From Riptortus pedestris (lineage: Eukaryota > Arthropoda > Insecta > Hemiptera > Alydidae), in contig CM032230.1 of assembly GCA_019009955.1 (NCBI GenBank), positions 121,772,501-121,836,500 of the forward strand: a stretch of 64,000 nt of DNA. Direction: 5' to 3'. Positions 10,548 to 21,508 of this stretch are shown here, piece after piece. Within the stretch, counting starts at the first letter, position 1, and the number at the start of each line of letters is the position of its first letter. The notes beneath the pieces were generated by a model that had not been told where the DNA came from, did not search any database, and saw nothing but the letters and a program-made list of their open reading frames with translations. The position numbers and the translations under genes are program-made.

Positions 10548-11060
10548 CAACGGAAGGATAATAAGGTCAAAACACCTCCACTCTTAATACTTCATTTATT
10601 AAAGGCAGAGTACTTTCGGGGCGAGCCGTCCCATCTTCAGTGCTCTGTGACACAACATTTACATTTTTGAAAAAACTAATATATAAATAAATGTAATAGT
10701 TAACAAAATATTAAAAATTTAAAAACAAACAAATGTAATGCAAAACTTATAACTGAAGCGTTTTTTAAATAAATAAATATTAAAAGATACATGTAATAGA
10801 AAGTGTGATATTATATGTATCTCTTAATATTTATTTAGAAAACGTTTAAGTTATAAGTTTTGCTTTGCATTTTTACATTTTATATATTTGTTTGGTTTTA
10901 AATATTTAATATTTTGACTATCTTTTGTTGACTATGATATTTATTTATATATTACATGTTTTTTTCAAATATAATTGGGACGGTTCGGCCCGAAAGTACT
11001 CTGCATTTAATAAATGAAATATTAAGAGTGGAGGTTTTTTGACCTTATGTCCTTCCGTTA
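10548..11060. repeat. Foldback element with about 245-bp inverted arms
   Basis: The left arm (10548-10800) starts AACGGAAGGATAATAAGGTC. The reverse complement of the right arm (10820-11060) starts TAACGGAAGGACATAAGGTC. Matching continues through CCTCCACTCTTAAT, GCAGAGTACTTTCGGG and the AT-rich inner half to a centre near 10810. There is no coding content. It could be a foldback/MITE-like transposon or an inverted duplication. Confidence 0.8.
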
Positions 11061-11869
11061 AAACCTTTTTAGGTATTGTACCTCCATACATTTTGGAAGT
11101 AGGTCAGTATAAAGTCTTTGAGAACCCTGCTGTATGAAGATTCCAGTTTAATCACTTTATTATGGATATAGTTCTGAGGGATGTCTGTGTAAGTGTACAG
11201 GCCTTTGGATAAAGGGGATAATGTAAAGCGGTTCATCTTTATGGTGAAGTTAAGCTCCTTTTCTGTAATTAGTTCCAGATTTCCTCACAGGATAGCGTTC
11301 AATCCTCCAGGCGACAGTGAAGGATTCAGTAGTTGTCAATGTACGAAACTAATTTGTGTACATCAAGATGTTCAGTCGGTGAAGGATAGAGTGATGAATA
11401 ATTAGCTTTAAAAGACAGGCGTACTGCGACATCTACAACTTGTATAGTGTCTCTTAATCGGTCAGGTTTACTGGAGATTTGATCAACGAATAACTAGAAG
11501 TGAACTCCAAAACCCTTGGTTTCCAGGAACCCATATCTACTGAATAAGGAGTAGTCATGAATATTGAATATCTTGTTCTGAGATAGATGTGTCTCCTGAA
11601 GCGCTATTATTTATGAGTGATTTAGCTGCTAGACGTGTCTTAGATATTTCTGGGGAGCGGTAATATTCCACTAGAAATGTCTGTAAAAGAATACATATAT
11701 TTCCGGATGATACACAACTATAATACTCCTAACATAGTAAATCATCTACATAATATATTATTTTGAAGAAAATGCACTAGGTCCTATGAAAACAAGGACC
11801 AGCTTTTGAGTTTAAGTGAGAGTGCAATGAGAGACTTAAGACATAAAATGAAATAGACCATCATAAAAT
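11061..11869. other. No recognisable feature
   Basis: AT-rich sequence with short frames only; no repeat within this window was matched. Confidence 0.4.
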
Positions 11870-12627
11870 TGTAAAATAAGCACATTTCCCAGACCCTGAT
11901 CTCATCTCACCATATATTCTTTATTTCTAATTAAAAAAAAATCAAATCCTCAGAAGTTGGGTTTTATCTGAAGGCTGCAAAACAAGAAAGTACGAAAGAC
12001 TCACTTACTATCTGAGCTACGATTGTACAATTGTAGAACATCTTAGTTTAACAAGATTGATTCTATGATATTTTCCGATCCGACTCATAATAACGGAGAT
12101 ATTTTTAATTTTCTAATTCCCTGCCCTCTAACCACCTCCCCATTTATTCCTAGATAAATTTCAGACATTGCCGAATATGATCATTAGAATTGAATAAAAG
12201 TCCGTCACGCAGGGGCTGCGTAAACTAAGCAGATTTCCCACGTGAAGCTATACAATAGAGATATCTCTATACGAGAGCCGAACAGTTAGGGCCGAACTAG
12301 CTTTTGGCCTGAAACGTTCCTTATTGGCCCACATTTAATAAAAATGCAAATATCTCGGTTAATATTGAAGATAGAGAATAAATGTATAGAACAATATTTA
12401 TAGTAAATTTACAATAAGAGTGGTTCTATACAATTTTTTGATCCGACTTATGGAGATATTTCGAATTTTCAAAAAACCTCCCCTCTAAACCCCCCTCCTA
12501 CTGGTCCGATTTCAGCCGTTAACGAACTTGATCTTTCTTTTTACATAAAACGACTAAATACCGAGTTTGGTAACGATTAAATAATAATTGCGACCGCTAG
12601 AGCGGTAACAGACAAATATATATATAT

Positions 12628-12661
<34 letters not shown>

Positions 12662-12870
12662 CAGTTTTGAACTGACCTCATTTTCGTCATCTCCTGGGTA
12701 GGATCGATGGACATTTGAAGAAAAATTTCGAAAATCGCGTCATGAGTACAACCTCAATAGCTGATTTCCCTTAAGGGAAATCTGCTAAAACGTTTAAATG
12801 TCGAGTATCATAAAAATCAAGTAAACATTTTTAAGAGTCAAAATGTTAAACGTCATCACACGATGTATTT
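11870..12870 (-). mobile_element. Old HL long-form remnant split by a younger HL copy
   Basis: Segments 11870-12198 and 12787-12870 align in order with the minus-strand long form at 15256-16263: CACCATATATTCTTTATT, TTAACAAGATTGATTCTATG, CCGACTCATAATAACGGAGA, then after the insertion CGTTTAAATGTCGAGTATC. The hairpin end is decayed and the 5' palindrome is missing. The gap is filled by 12199-12786. Confidence 0.65.
12199..12786 (-). mobile_element. HL element, complete, nested
   Basis: Both ends are well preserved: AGTCCGTCACGCAGGGGCTG at the left (3' hairpin end) and CCCTTAAGGGAAATCTGCT at the right (5' palindrome). In between are the inverted module (about 12345-12465), the CCCCTCTAAACCCCCC block, GACCGCTAGAGCGGTAACAG and (TA)n at 12616-12659. 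This is one of the best reference copies. Confidence 0.92.
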
Positions 12871-12980
12871 TACCGCATCCTATAGCAAAGTTTGTTGAAA
12901 ACGAGATTTGGTTTTAAGCGTGGAATAAGATATTTCTGGAGTATGCAGGATGGTAGAGGAACCAATTGACAAGAAACTAT

Positions 12981-13030
12981 AAAAAGGCCTTGTCCTCTAC
13001 TGAAAATCAGTAGAGGACAAGGCCTTTTTT
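12981..13030. repeat. Perfect 23-bp-arm hairpin
   Basis: AAAAAGGCCTTGTCCTCTAC and its exact complement GTAGAGGACAAGGCCTTTTT flank a loop of about 4-7 nt. The sequence just upstream (GGTAGAGGAACCAATTGAC) resembles 49275-49310, so it may be one end of a dispersed element. Confidence 0.85.
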
Positions 13031-13238
13031 TGGAATAAGATGTTTCATAATATATTTGTCTGTGTTAAATTGCTATGACTGAATGTGGAGGTTTACTGAA
13101 GGCCGAAATTGAAAAATCCAAGTATCTAGGCTAATATTCGAGGTGTTGAAATAGTGTATAGAACAATACTTATACATTTATGTACATACGTAAATTTGCT
13201 AAATCATTGATTATATAAAATGTTCTCATCCGACTTTT

Positions 13239-13387
13239 AGCAGATTTCCCTTAAGGGAAATCAGCTATGGAGGTTGTACTCATGACAGAATTTTCGAAAT
13301 TTTTTTTCAAATGTCCATCGATCCTACCTAGAAGATGACGAAAATGAGGTCCGTTCAAAACTGTATATATATATATATATATATATA

Positions 13388-13423
<36 letters not shown>

Positions 13424-13882
13424 AATATAGATCTATCTATATATTTGTTGGTTACCGCTTTAGTGGTTGCGATTTTTGATTGATCGTTACCAAACTCGAT
13501 ATTTAGACTTTCTATGTAAAAAAAAAAGATCAAGTTCGTTAACGGCTGAAATCGGACCAGTGGGAGGAGGGGTTTAGGGGAAAGGATTTTCGAAGATTCG
13601 AAATATCTCCGTTACTATACGCCGGATCGAAGAATTGTATAGAATCAATCTTATTGCAAATTAAATTTACTATAAATATTGTCTCATACATTTATTCTCT
13701 ATCTTGAATATTAACCGAGATATTTGCAGTTTAATTATATCTGGGCGGATAACGGATGAGAGTGAGTTTCCCGCCAAAAGCTAGTTCGGTCCTTGACTGC
13801 TCGGCTCTCGTGAAATTTCTCTATTTTAAAACTTCACATGGGAAATCTGCTTAGTTTACGCAGCCCCTGCGTGACGGACTTT
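13239..13882 (+). mobile_element. HL element, complete, nested
   Basis: 5' palindrome AGCAGATTTCCCTTAAGGG at 13239, conserved block, a compound (TA)n at about 13363-13443, the TTACCGCTTTAGTGG hairpin, the GGGAGGAGGGGTTTAGGGG block, the inverted module (13600-13726), then GGGAAATCTGCTTAGTTTAC, hairpin ACGCAGCCCCTGCGT and GACGGACTTT. A 69-codon frame on the minus strand over the microsatellite is not a gene. Confidence 0.92.
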
Positions 13883-14135
13883 TATTGAATTTTCGATTTC
13901 CCCTTTAATCTCCCCCCCCCCCCTTCCCACTGTCCCGAACGAGTTTATATAGTTTATATAGTCTTTAGTTATACATGAAATGTTCATATATCGAGTTTGG
14001 TTAAAAATGGAAAAAACTTGCGACTGCTAGAGTGGTAAGAGACGAATAATGTATCTTATATTATTATTACATTAGTATATAATTATTATATATTTATAAT
14101 AATACATGTTATATTATATATATTATTATTGTATT

Positions 14136-14224
14136 AGGGGTGTTCAGGTCAGCCATGTGAGTTAAAGCGTTGGCCTTAATCTTACATGCTAAACCTAGAG
14201 TGGCGTTTGATTCCCGCCTGGGCA
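14136..14224 (+). repeat. tRNA-derived SINE head or tRNA pseudogene
   Basis: The block reads like a decayed tRNA gene: an A-box-like region with GAGTTAAAGCGTTGGCC (about 14158-14174) and, about 30 bp on, a B-box-like GTTTGATTCCC (about 14205-14215) followed by GCCTGGGCAG. Spacing fits a tRNA-type internal RNA polymerase III promoter, and the GTTAAAGCGTTGGCC wording is typical of arthropod SINEs. No tail or target duplication was seen. Confidence 0.55.
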
Positions 14225-15255
14225 GTCTAAATTAGTCTTAGTGTACATAAATAAATAATTCAATTTATTATTATATTATAATTGTTAATTATTATATAAT
14301 TTTCGTCATCTCGTAGGTATTATCGATGGACATGCTAAAAAATACAAACCCCATCCTTTTTGAGTTTGAGATTAAAATGCAGAACACAAATTGCAGGACA
14401 TATCTTTAATGAAAAATTGTTCACATAATATCTTTTGATAGCATTCCCAATGATTTGCAATAATACATTATAAGCATCTTTTAAATTCTATTTCGTTATA
14501 ATCTAATTTCAGCTGTCAACGCACTTGACTTTTAGTTTTGCACGAAATGTTTAAAATTGCGCTGGCTAATGATCAAACAAAAATTGTGGCAGCTAGAGCT
14601 TTAATTTAACATAAATTTTGTGAGTCTTGTAAGGTTAAAACTGAGAAAGGAGACACTAATAGGAATAAAGAGTAAAACAAACGTTGTATATTTGAATCCA
14701 GTTGTAAATTTCAGCAAACGTGACTTTAGGTCTAAAATACAAGTTAAAATTGTTTATTCTTGTAATGAACAATAATTATCTTTTCGGGGAAAAGAAGAGC
14801 TATAAATTTGAATAAGTTGGCTTTCTTCCATAATTTAATAGCGCAATTAATGAACGAAGAAATTAGGGCGAAGTTAGCGCTCATTAATTAAACTCTTACT
14901 TCAAACTCAATAATCAGGCCCTTAGAATTGCAGAATACTGACACAACCCCTGAAGTTGCCTACCGTCATTAGAGACATAAATTGAGTGCAGCGGTAATGC
15001 AGTTACTTGAAAACCTTGGTCTCTTTAATAATCTCCTCTTTTATTAAGATTTGCGCTCTGCACAGCCCAATGCAAATTTAATGAGTCAGAAGTCATAAGA
15101 GGAAAGCATCGTCGAAAACAATTTTTATTTACACCAAAGATAAGTTGAAATGCGCTAAAACACAAGGCCGTACATAACTTCGTGCGAATTAGATGAGAGT
15201 GAGGGGTATATAATATGATCCGAGAGCTCTTAAAACCAAGTTATACTAAAAATAA

Positions 15256-16263
15256 ACCGTCACGAAGGGGCAGCCTGTTGCTATTTGCCACCTGCTGGTA
15301 TGATTCACTAGTGATGTCATTTCACCATATATTTTGTATTGCTAAGTCAAAATTCGATGAGCAGTAGTGGAGGTTTACTGAAGGACGAAAATACAAATGT
15401 ACTCATAGCTCGCTTAATACTTGAATTAATGAAAAATGTAAAGAATGACAATTGTACAGTATCAATTGTTTAACAAGTTTGGTTCTGTAACATTTTCCAT
15501 TCCGACTCATAATAACGGAGATATTTTGAATAATCCACCCCCTTCCTCTAAACCCCCACTAATCCTGCCCAATAATTCCAGCCAATAAAAATACGATCTT
15601 TAGTGTTAAATGAAACGGTTAAATATCCTGTATAGAATAAATCAAATATTTTCTACTAAAGAACGAAATATCTTAATTGATGACGTTTAACCTTGGAATG
15701 AAGTGATCCATGATATAACAGTTTATGGTTAATATGAAATGGGTAGGAGCAACAATATTTTGCATTTATCCTTGTAATGAGACATTTCACGATATCTCGG
15801 TTAATATTAAAGATAGAGAATAAATGTATAAATCAACATTTACATAACGTTTAATTTGCAACAAGTTTGATCCTATTCAGATTTCCGATAGGGAGCATAA
15901 TATTGGAAAAATGTTGAGTTTTCGAAATTCCCCCTTTGAGACAATAAGGTTGTTTCTGTACATTTTTTTTTTTCAGACGTATAGTAACGGAGATATTTGG
16001 AATTTTCGAAAATCTCCCCCCCCCCACTGGCCGGATTTCAGCCGTGAACGAACTTGATCTTTAGTTAATCATAAAACGTTTAAATATCAAGCTTGCTAAC
16101 GATCAAACTGACACCCGTAACAGACAAATGTATATACACAATTTTGAACGGACCTCGTTTTCGTTATTTCCTAGGTAGGATTGGTAGACATTTGAGGAAA
16201 TGTTTCTAAAATCCCGTCGTGAGTTCGACCTCAATTGCTGATTTCCCTAAAGAGAAATCTGCT
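15256..16263 (-). mobile_element. HL long-form element (duplication copy 1)
   Basis: The left end is a decayed 3' terminus (AACCGTCACGAAGGGGCAGC) and the right end is CCCTAAAGAGAAATCTGCT. Inside are two successive versions of the inverted module (about 15400-15520 and 15795-16000), each followed by a C-rich block. (TA)n is reduced to TGTATATACA. Its partner is 27153-28156. Confidence 0.8.
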
Positions 16264-16591
16264 GAAAACGATTAACTAAGATAATAACAGAGGGGGAAAA
16301 TTACTGTCGGCAAAATATGATATTTTCAATTTAAACGTGAATTATTAGTTTGTTGCGTTGGAATATTAATTAAGCACGGACAACTGAATGAAATAATATT
16401 TATACATGTGAACAATAAGACATTGAATGTAACATTAATATTGTCAGCAAGACTAATAATCTAACATCAAAAGGATAGTTATATAATATAAAATAAAGTA
16501 TAATGTATTCTTATAAATATAATTCATAAGAATGAATTACTTGGAGAGTGAAAAAGACGTCCCATTCTTCACAAGTTTTTTATTTCAGACT

Positions 16592-16732
16592 AAGCGCTTT
16601 CGAAGACTATATCTCCATCTTCAGAGCTACTTGCATGTGCTCACAGGGAAAGGCAGCAAGTGAGTCCACCTGAGTCCCAATAAGTGCATGCCAGTAGCTC
16701 TGAAGATGGAGACAATAATCTTCGAAAGCGCT
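16592..16732. repeat. Imperfect palindrome, about 45-bp arms (copy 1)
   Basis: The left arm has AGCGCTTTCGAAGAC and CTCCATCTTCAGAGCTACTT. The right arm has AGTAGCTCTGAAGATGGAGA and TTCGAAAGCGCT. The spacer is about 50 nt (16637-16686). Palindromes of this wording occur near the ends of some insect retroelements, including Penelope-like ones, but no protein relic supports that here. Duplicated at 28459-28596. Confidence 0.75.
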
Positions 16733-19554
16733 TAGCGCTGAACTAAAAATTTGATTAGAATTGGACGTATTTTTCTTTCTCCAAGTAAAAATATTCTTCA
16801 CTTCCAACAAACACTGCTGTGGAAAAGAATGAATTATTGCATTGTATGAATTTTATTTATTGTGGCCCTAGACTGAATGTTTTATACAGCCAGTTAATGT
16901 CATTTTGTAAATACTTTTAGTGCTTTTTCTTGTTGATCTGTTGGAAATTATCTCTCTCGTTTACGCGTGTATCGCATAAATAACCTTGACGGTAAAGGAC
17001 TACTGATATTCGAGTAGCATTGAAGTATTCACTCCTGGATTTTAACAGTAATCAGAACAGAGTGCCTCCTGTCGGCATGGTAACACAAAGCAAAGCTACT
17101 GTTGTTTAGAATACGCCAGATCTACAAGGCACCACGAAAATTCCCGGGAATTCTCTTTATAACACGCTTCTCAGTCTACAATTACTTGATCTCGGAGTAA
17201 TTGTACTGTGAACGAAATTGAGTGAGTTAATTCCAAGGTGCAGAATTATTACACACAATTTCCAAGATTTTGTTTGTTATATTCTTTGTTGGAGATCTCA
17301 CAGTAAATTGAAATTAAATTCATAACTTTCAGTCAGGTCCTAAGTATTATGAGAACATTATTTGAATTCAGATGTAGTAATTTTTTATATGTAACAAGTC
17401 TAAAAGTAGCTTTCTACAGAGAGAAACATTGTAAAATGTCTTTGTATTCATAATTAACGTTTGCTTAGTTTCAGCACATTAAAATCTCAAAAGTATTCAA
17501 ACTTTCTGACAGGTATAAAAATACATATTTTTTAACTAAAAATTTCCCCACTTCCAGTTTTGCTAAAGATTTCCAAAATTTCCAACAGTTCAAGGATACT
17601 TAGACCGATTAAAACTGCTACTTGGGAGCTCTGTAAAAGTTCTTTGTATCCAAGAGCAACAAAACATCATAAACTAAAAACTAGCTGCATTGGTTTAAAT
17701 ACAAATAGATTCTTAACACTTCTAGAAAAATTTGAAGTTCCCTTGAATTTTTTTTTGGTGGTATTTTTAAAATTTCTTCTTAAACATTTTCAGAAACAAT
17801 ATTTCATCCAGAGATTTTAATGATGTATGGAGCTCCACTAAATAAAACCAATCATTTCTCCGTTGATTGTATTGAATATTTTCCCCCTCTTCAGAAGAAA
17901 GTATGCAGTAAAATGCAATGTATATCTTTCCAATATATTATAGGGATCAATTTATAAATCAAAACGGTAAATTGATTGTTATAATTCAAAGTTTCTGTCA
18001 GGCACAAAATACGCTAGGCAAAAAAAGGAGAAAGAAGTTGTTTTTATGTAGTAACTCTCACCATAACATGTAGAGCTTAAAAGTTGTTTTTTAGGGCCCT
18101 TTGTAAACAATATGTGATTCCAAATACACAAAATTAAAATGGTGCAATTACAACTGTTTTCCAACTATTAAAGTTATAGTAATGTCATTTGCAACTGAAT
18201 TTCTCCTTGCCCAATTCTGTCAAACAGAAGCAAAGACGTGGTCATGCAATTGGAAGCTTGGACGATGTAAGTAACTAATATGTATTTGAAGACAAAGAAA
18301 TTGTAAATTATTCTGATTTCGTAGTTCTCGTTATGCACAAAGGTGTTCGAAATATTTTAGTGGATACCTGTAAGGAAAGGCGCTTGAAATTCTATGACAA
18401 ACGAAAATTAGACTCACACTTGCGAACTTTGGTCTAAAGGGTACGAACGGAAAAGTGTTTTACTGAGAACATCGCTAAAACCCTTTGGGACTGAAGTATC
18501 TAAGAATGAATCTTTAGACGAGGCGGAGACGGAGAGATGAACCTGACCCGATAAGAAGCGAACCCCACTGGGAAACTCCTGTGTCAGCCTGTGAACCGAC
18601 TGGCTAGAAAATAGGATGTGGGAAAGGAACGTTGAGTAATATTGTCTGCATTTCATTGAAGAGTTCATTAACAATGACTGAAACATGGGGCACGTGCGAT
18701 AAAGTACACAAGTGCCCTTTACCTCATTATTGGACTTCTGTGATCTAAACCCTTTTCAGGGCGTGCAGTGAGTGAGCACAGAATAACAAATAGACATTAT
18801 TATTACTAGGAGCTGAGTGGCCCGCCGAAAGATACTACAGGGAAGTAAATTAAAGTGTTATATAGAAGACATCAAAGCATTCACATAAAGTCATCGTAAT
18901 AAATTAAAGAAACACATAGCAATATTATTCGAATCCCAGGCATATTTGAAAACCATGAAATGTTACTTAACGATTTGAAAAGATTATACATTTCTATTTA
19001 TACAACACAACTCTTTGAATATCTCTTAATTAAATCTCTTTGAATTTTTACTCTCAAAATGCTGCTTTCCCATTTCAGAACCATTAAAACTCCACTTAGT
19101 ATATCATTTACGCATCTTTACGAAACTTCAAAAACCAGAAAAGGGTCTACTCTGGCAAAAAAAAATCACCAAAAGCACGCATTAGAGATTGTTGGGCGCA
19201 TGCGCCTTAGTAATTCTACTTCTAAGGGCTGTTTGATCAATATATTCATGGAAATTGGGAATTTCACTCACTGGTAAAATTCCTAAATACCCACCTCCAA
19301 TGCACTTATGCTTAGTAACGACATTTGTTCATATAAAAGAGATTCGAATATGTGTGTGTTTCTTAAGCTCAAAAGAACTCACTGGTTGCATCTATGTTAA
19401 AGAAAAGTAATATAGGCCCAAACATTTGCTGAAGTTACAGTGTGTCTAGTGTAATATTTTCCCCACATTTGACTAACTACAAATAGGTAATAGATATTTT
19501 TTTTTGAAAATGGAAATGGAACATAGTTAAACACGTATTTAAGAAGTACGAAGA
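16733..19554. other. No gene supported
   Basis: AT-rich DNA present almost unchanged in copy 2 (28597-31476). A 90-codon minus-strand frame (18414-18686) differs by one residue from 30285-30557, but the duplication is too young for this to imply selection, and no domain is visible. No splice-structured gene is recognised. Confidence 0.4.
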
Positions 19555-19955
19555 CAATGAAGGCATCCCTTGTTGAGAAGAGCGGCGCCAGGTCAAGTCC
19601 AGAATGTTCTAGACGTCGGAACTTCTAGACCCTTCTTGAACTATCGCCGGTCTATAAACTCCGCCTGCTCTCCGGACAGTTAGTTAGTTCTGTTTTCTTA
19701 TTAATGAATAGTATTACATTCAGTGCGGCTTTTATTGAAGAGTGTTTTTTTAAGTTTCGGTGCAGTTTAGTGAAGATCAGTTCAGTGACGTGTTTTGTGA
19801 AGAATAGTGCAGTGCCGTGTTTTGTGAACTTCAGTGATCGTGAGTTATTGTCAAGTGGACTTTTACATAGCCTGTCTCAATAAAGCGGGAATCATATTTC
19901 ACATAATATCGTGATCATTTTTTTTGACGTGAGTACAGTTACATTGCTTGGAATG
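19555..19955 (+). mobile_element. LTR-like promoter block, family B (duplication copy 1)
   Basis: A heat-shock-element-like array (19600-19641), TATAAA (19653-19658), CAGTTAGTTAGTTCT, an AGTG-rich stretch sharing CAGTGCCGTG, TTTTGTGAA and TTCAGTGA phrases with the family A LTRs, and AATAAA (19879-19884) appear in the order U3-R-U5. The outer ends were not fixed: TGTGTCTAG near 19441 and GTTACA near 19951 are candidates without a clear target duplication. Confidence 0.6.
19600..19641 (+). promoter_or_regulatory. Heat-shock-element-like array upstream of a TATA box
   Basis: AGAATGTTCTAGA (GAAnnTTCnnGA) and later TTCTTGAA (TTCnnGAA) are alternating nGAAn units, the pattern bound by heat-shock factor. 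They lie 10-50 bp before TATAAA. Copy 2 keeps only TTCTTGAA. Function is inferred from motif spacing alone. Confidence 0.4.
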
Positions 19956-19980
19956 TTTGTGTCACGTGATTGAGTTTTAA

Positions 19981-20586
19981 CAGATTTTTTTACGGGCTAT
20001 CAGTTAGATGGGTGGGGGAATTGAAAATTCAAAATACCTTCGTTAAGGGTCAGACATATAACCAACCTTGTTGAGAGTGTCATTGCCTATAATTGCTGTT
20101 AGATACATATTTTTTTTATCTTAAATTTTAACCGAGATATTTGTATTTTTGAGTTTTTAACCTTCATTAACTCCCACTTCCAGTCATTGCATTAAGTGAA
20201 TACCCGTATATCACTAAACGTCTTACTCCTAGCTTGAATACCAAATATTGTGTTACCATTCTCAATATTTAGCAGTTTCATTCAACACTAAAAATCATAA
20301 TCATTACTCGCTCAATCGGATCAGAATAATCGGGGGCGACTAGAGGGAGTGGAATTCGAAAATTCAAAATATCTGCCTTTTCCGAGTGGTATCGAAAAAA
20401 GTTACAAAATCAATTTTTTTAAGCTAGTGATGCTCTACAAGTTTTGTAGTGCACTTTTTTTGAAAGCCAAAAATATATCTTCAGCCTACAGTAAATGCCA
20501 AATTTTAGTAGCCGGATTTGATATATGTGTCACACCAGCACGTAGGAAATTCACTTAGTTTACGCAGCTCTTGCGTGAATGTCTTT
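19981..20586 (+). mobile_element. HL element, internally deleted (duplication copy 1)
   Basis: The 5' end is reduced to ACAGATTTTTTTACGGG (AGCAGATTTTTTTACGG in copy 2). The (TA)n is absent and two module versions follow. The 3' end is GGAAATTCACTTAGTTTACG, CGCAGCTCTTGCGTG, AATGTCTTTT. It lacks about 95 bp that copy 2 has near 32190-32280. Confidence 0.75.
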
Positions 20587-20639
20587 TTGTTTTGCTTCCA
20601 TCTCTATGGTGATCAATGCATATAAATATTATTTGTTAG

Positions 20640-21010
20640 AGTTCACTTGATTTATAATTCATTCTGAACACTTTGATAATTTCCGGGTGTTAGGACGTAC
20701 CTTTCCACAGCTAAGACTGGACATGTATGGCCTATTGAAAGCAGTGTTTCAGTCCAGCGAAACAGCTGTTCGTAACCCATTGTACCATTTGCAGCCCTAT
20801 GAGCATGAATGGATGCAGTAAATGTCAGTAGCAATTCGATCTAGGTCAATTCATGATCGACCTGTAATTTCTCGACCTTGTGCGCAGCTCGTGAAACCAA
20901 TAAGTAATGAAAGTGTATTACCATCCAGGACAACGAAAATGCTCCGCTCAGAAATACATTCTCCTGGGGCAAGACTAGGAGTCGACCTCTTATTTCTCAA
21001 ATTACATTCA
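20640..21010 (-). other. Unidentified relic, possibly formerly coding (copy 1)
   Basis: On the minus strand, two adjoining frames read SIFVVLDGNTLSLLIGF (about 20910-20950) and TFTASIHAHRAANGTMGYEQ then WTETLLSIGHTCPVLAVE (20700-20830), separated by a stop and frame change. The composition looks protein-like but I do not recognise a family. Copy 2 (32690-33060) has the same breaks plus a 15-bp insertion. It may be a decayed exon or transposon fragment. Confidence 0.25.
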
Positions 21011-21508
21011 ATCGCTCAATTCTGTTAAGAGAAATATAAGTATGTATCGAAATTAATTTTCACCCTTCCATTTAGTGTTCATAGTGTTACTAATCTCTGA
21101 ATCCAAATCAGTAACGTTGTGGTGCCCTAAATTAAATAAATTATTATTTTGTGTATATTTTTATTTCAACCAAGAATTTTTCGTTAATTTGTGACTAAAT
21201 TCATATATAAATAAGAGCTTAAATTTTATTATTATTAAACTACAGTCTGTAATGATAAGATTTGGAATCGGATACATTTTACTGACTCGAAAAACAAAAA
21301 TAAACCAATTTGTAATACATTACTTAAAGTAGAATCTATCTCTGTAAAAATTTGTTGGAGCGACACAGGTTACTTTATTTTTTCAACAGTTGTCGAAATG
21401 TATTTAAAATATGTTGTAAAGAGGAAAACCCATTTTTCGAGCTTGGGCTTAATTGTTAAAAATATTTTTTTGGGGATTAATAAATGTCGCATCTGGAGCA
21501 GTAATGTA

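Larger units (their letters stand above)
13075..14342 (-). mobile_element. Old HL element split by a younger HL copy and a SINE head
   Basis: Pieces 13075-13238 (GAGGTTTACTGAAGGCCGAA to TTCTCATCCGAC), 13883-14060 (TTGAATTTTCGATTTCCCC to GCGACTGCTAGAGTGGTAAG) and 14290-14342 (TTTTCGTCATCTCGTAGG) are in order in one minus-strand copy. A complete plus-strand HL separates the first two. A tRNA-like SINE head sits in the AT-rich spacer that replaced its (TA)n. Confidence 0.65.

Noticed and set aside
16655..16690. Possible hammerhead ribozyme in the palindrome (CCTGAGTCCCAATAAG)
   Set aside because: It partly recalls the retroelement hammerhead core, but the CTGANGA and GAAA core elements are incomplete in both copies.
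18414..18686. 90-codon minus-strand frame kept in both duplication copies (also 30285-30557)
   Set aside because: The copies are about 98-99% alike, so conservation is uninformative. A frame of this length is expected by chance somewhere in 64 kb, and no domain is visible.
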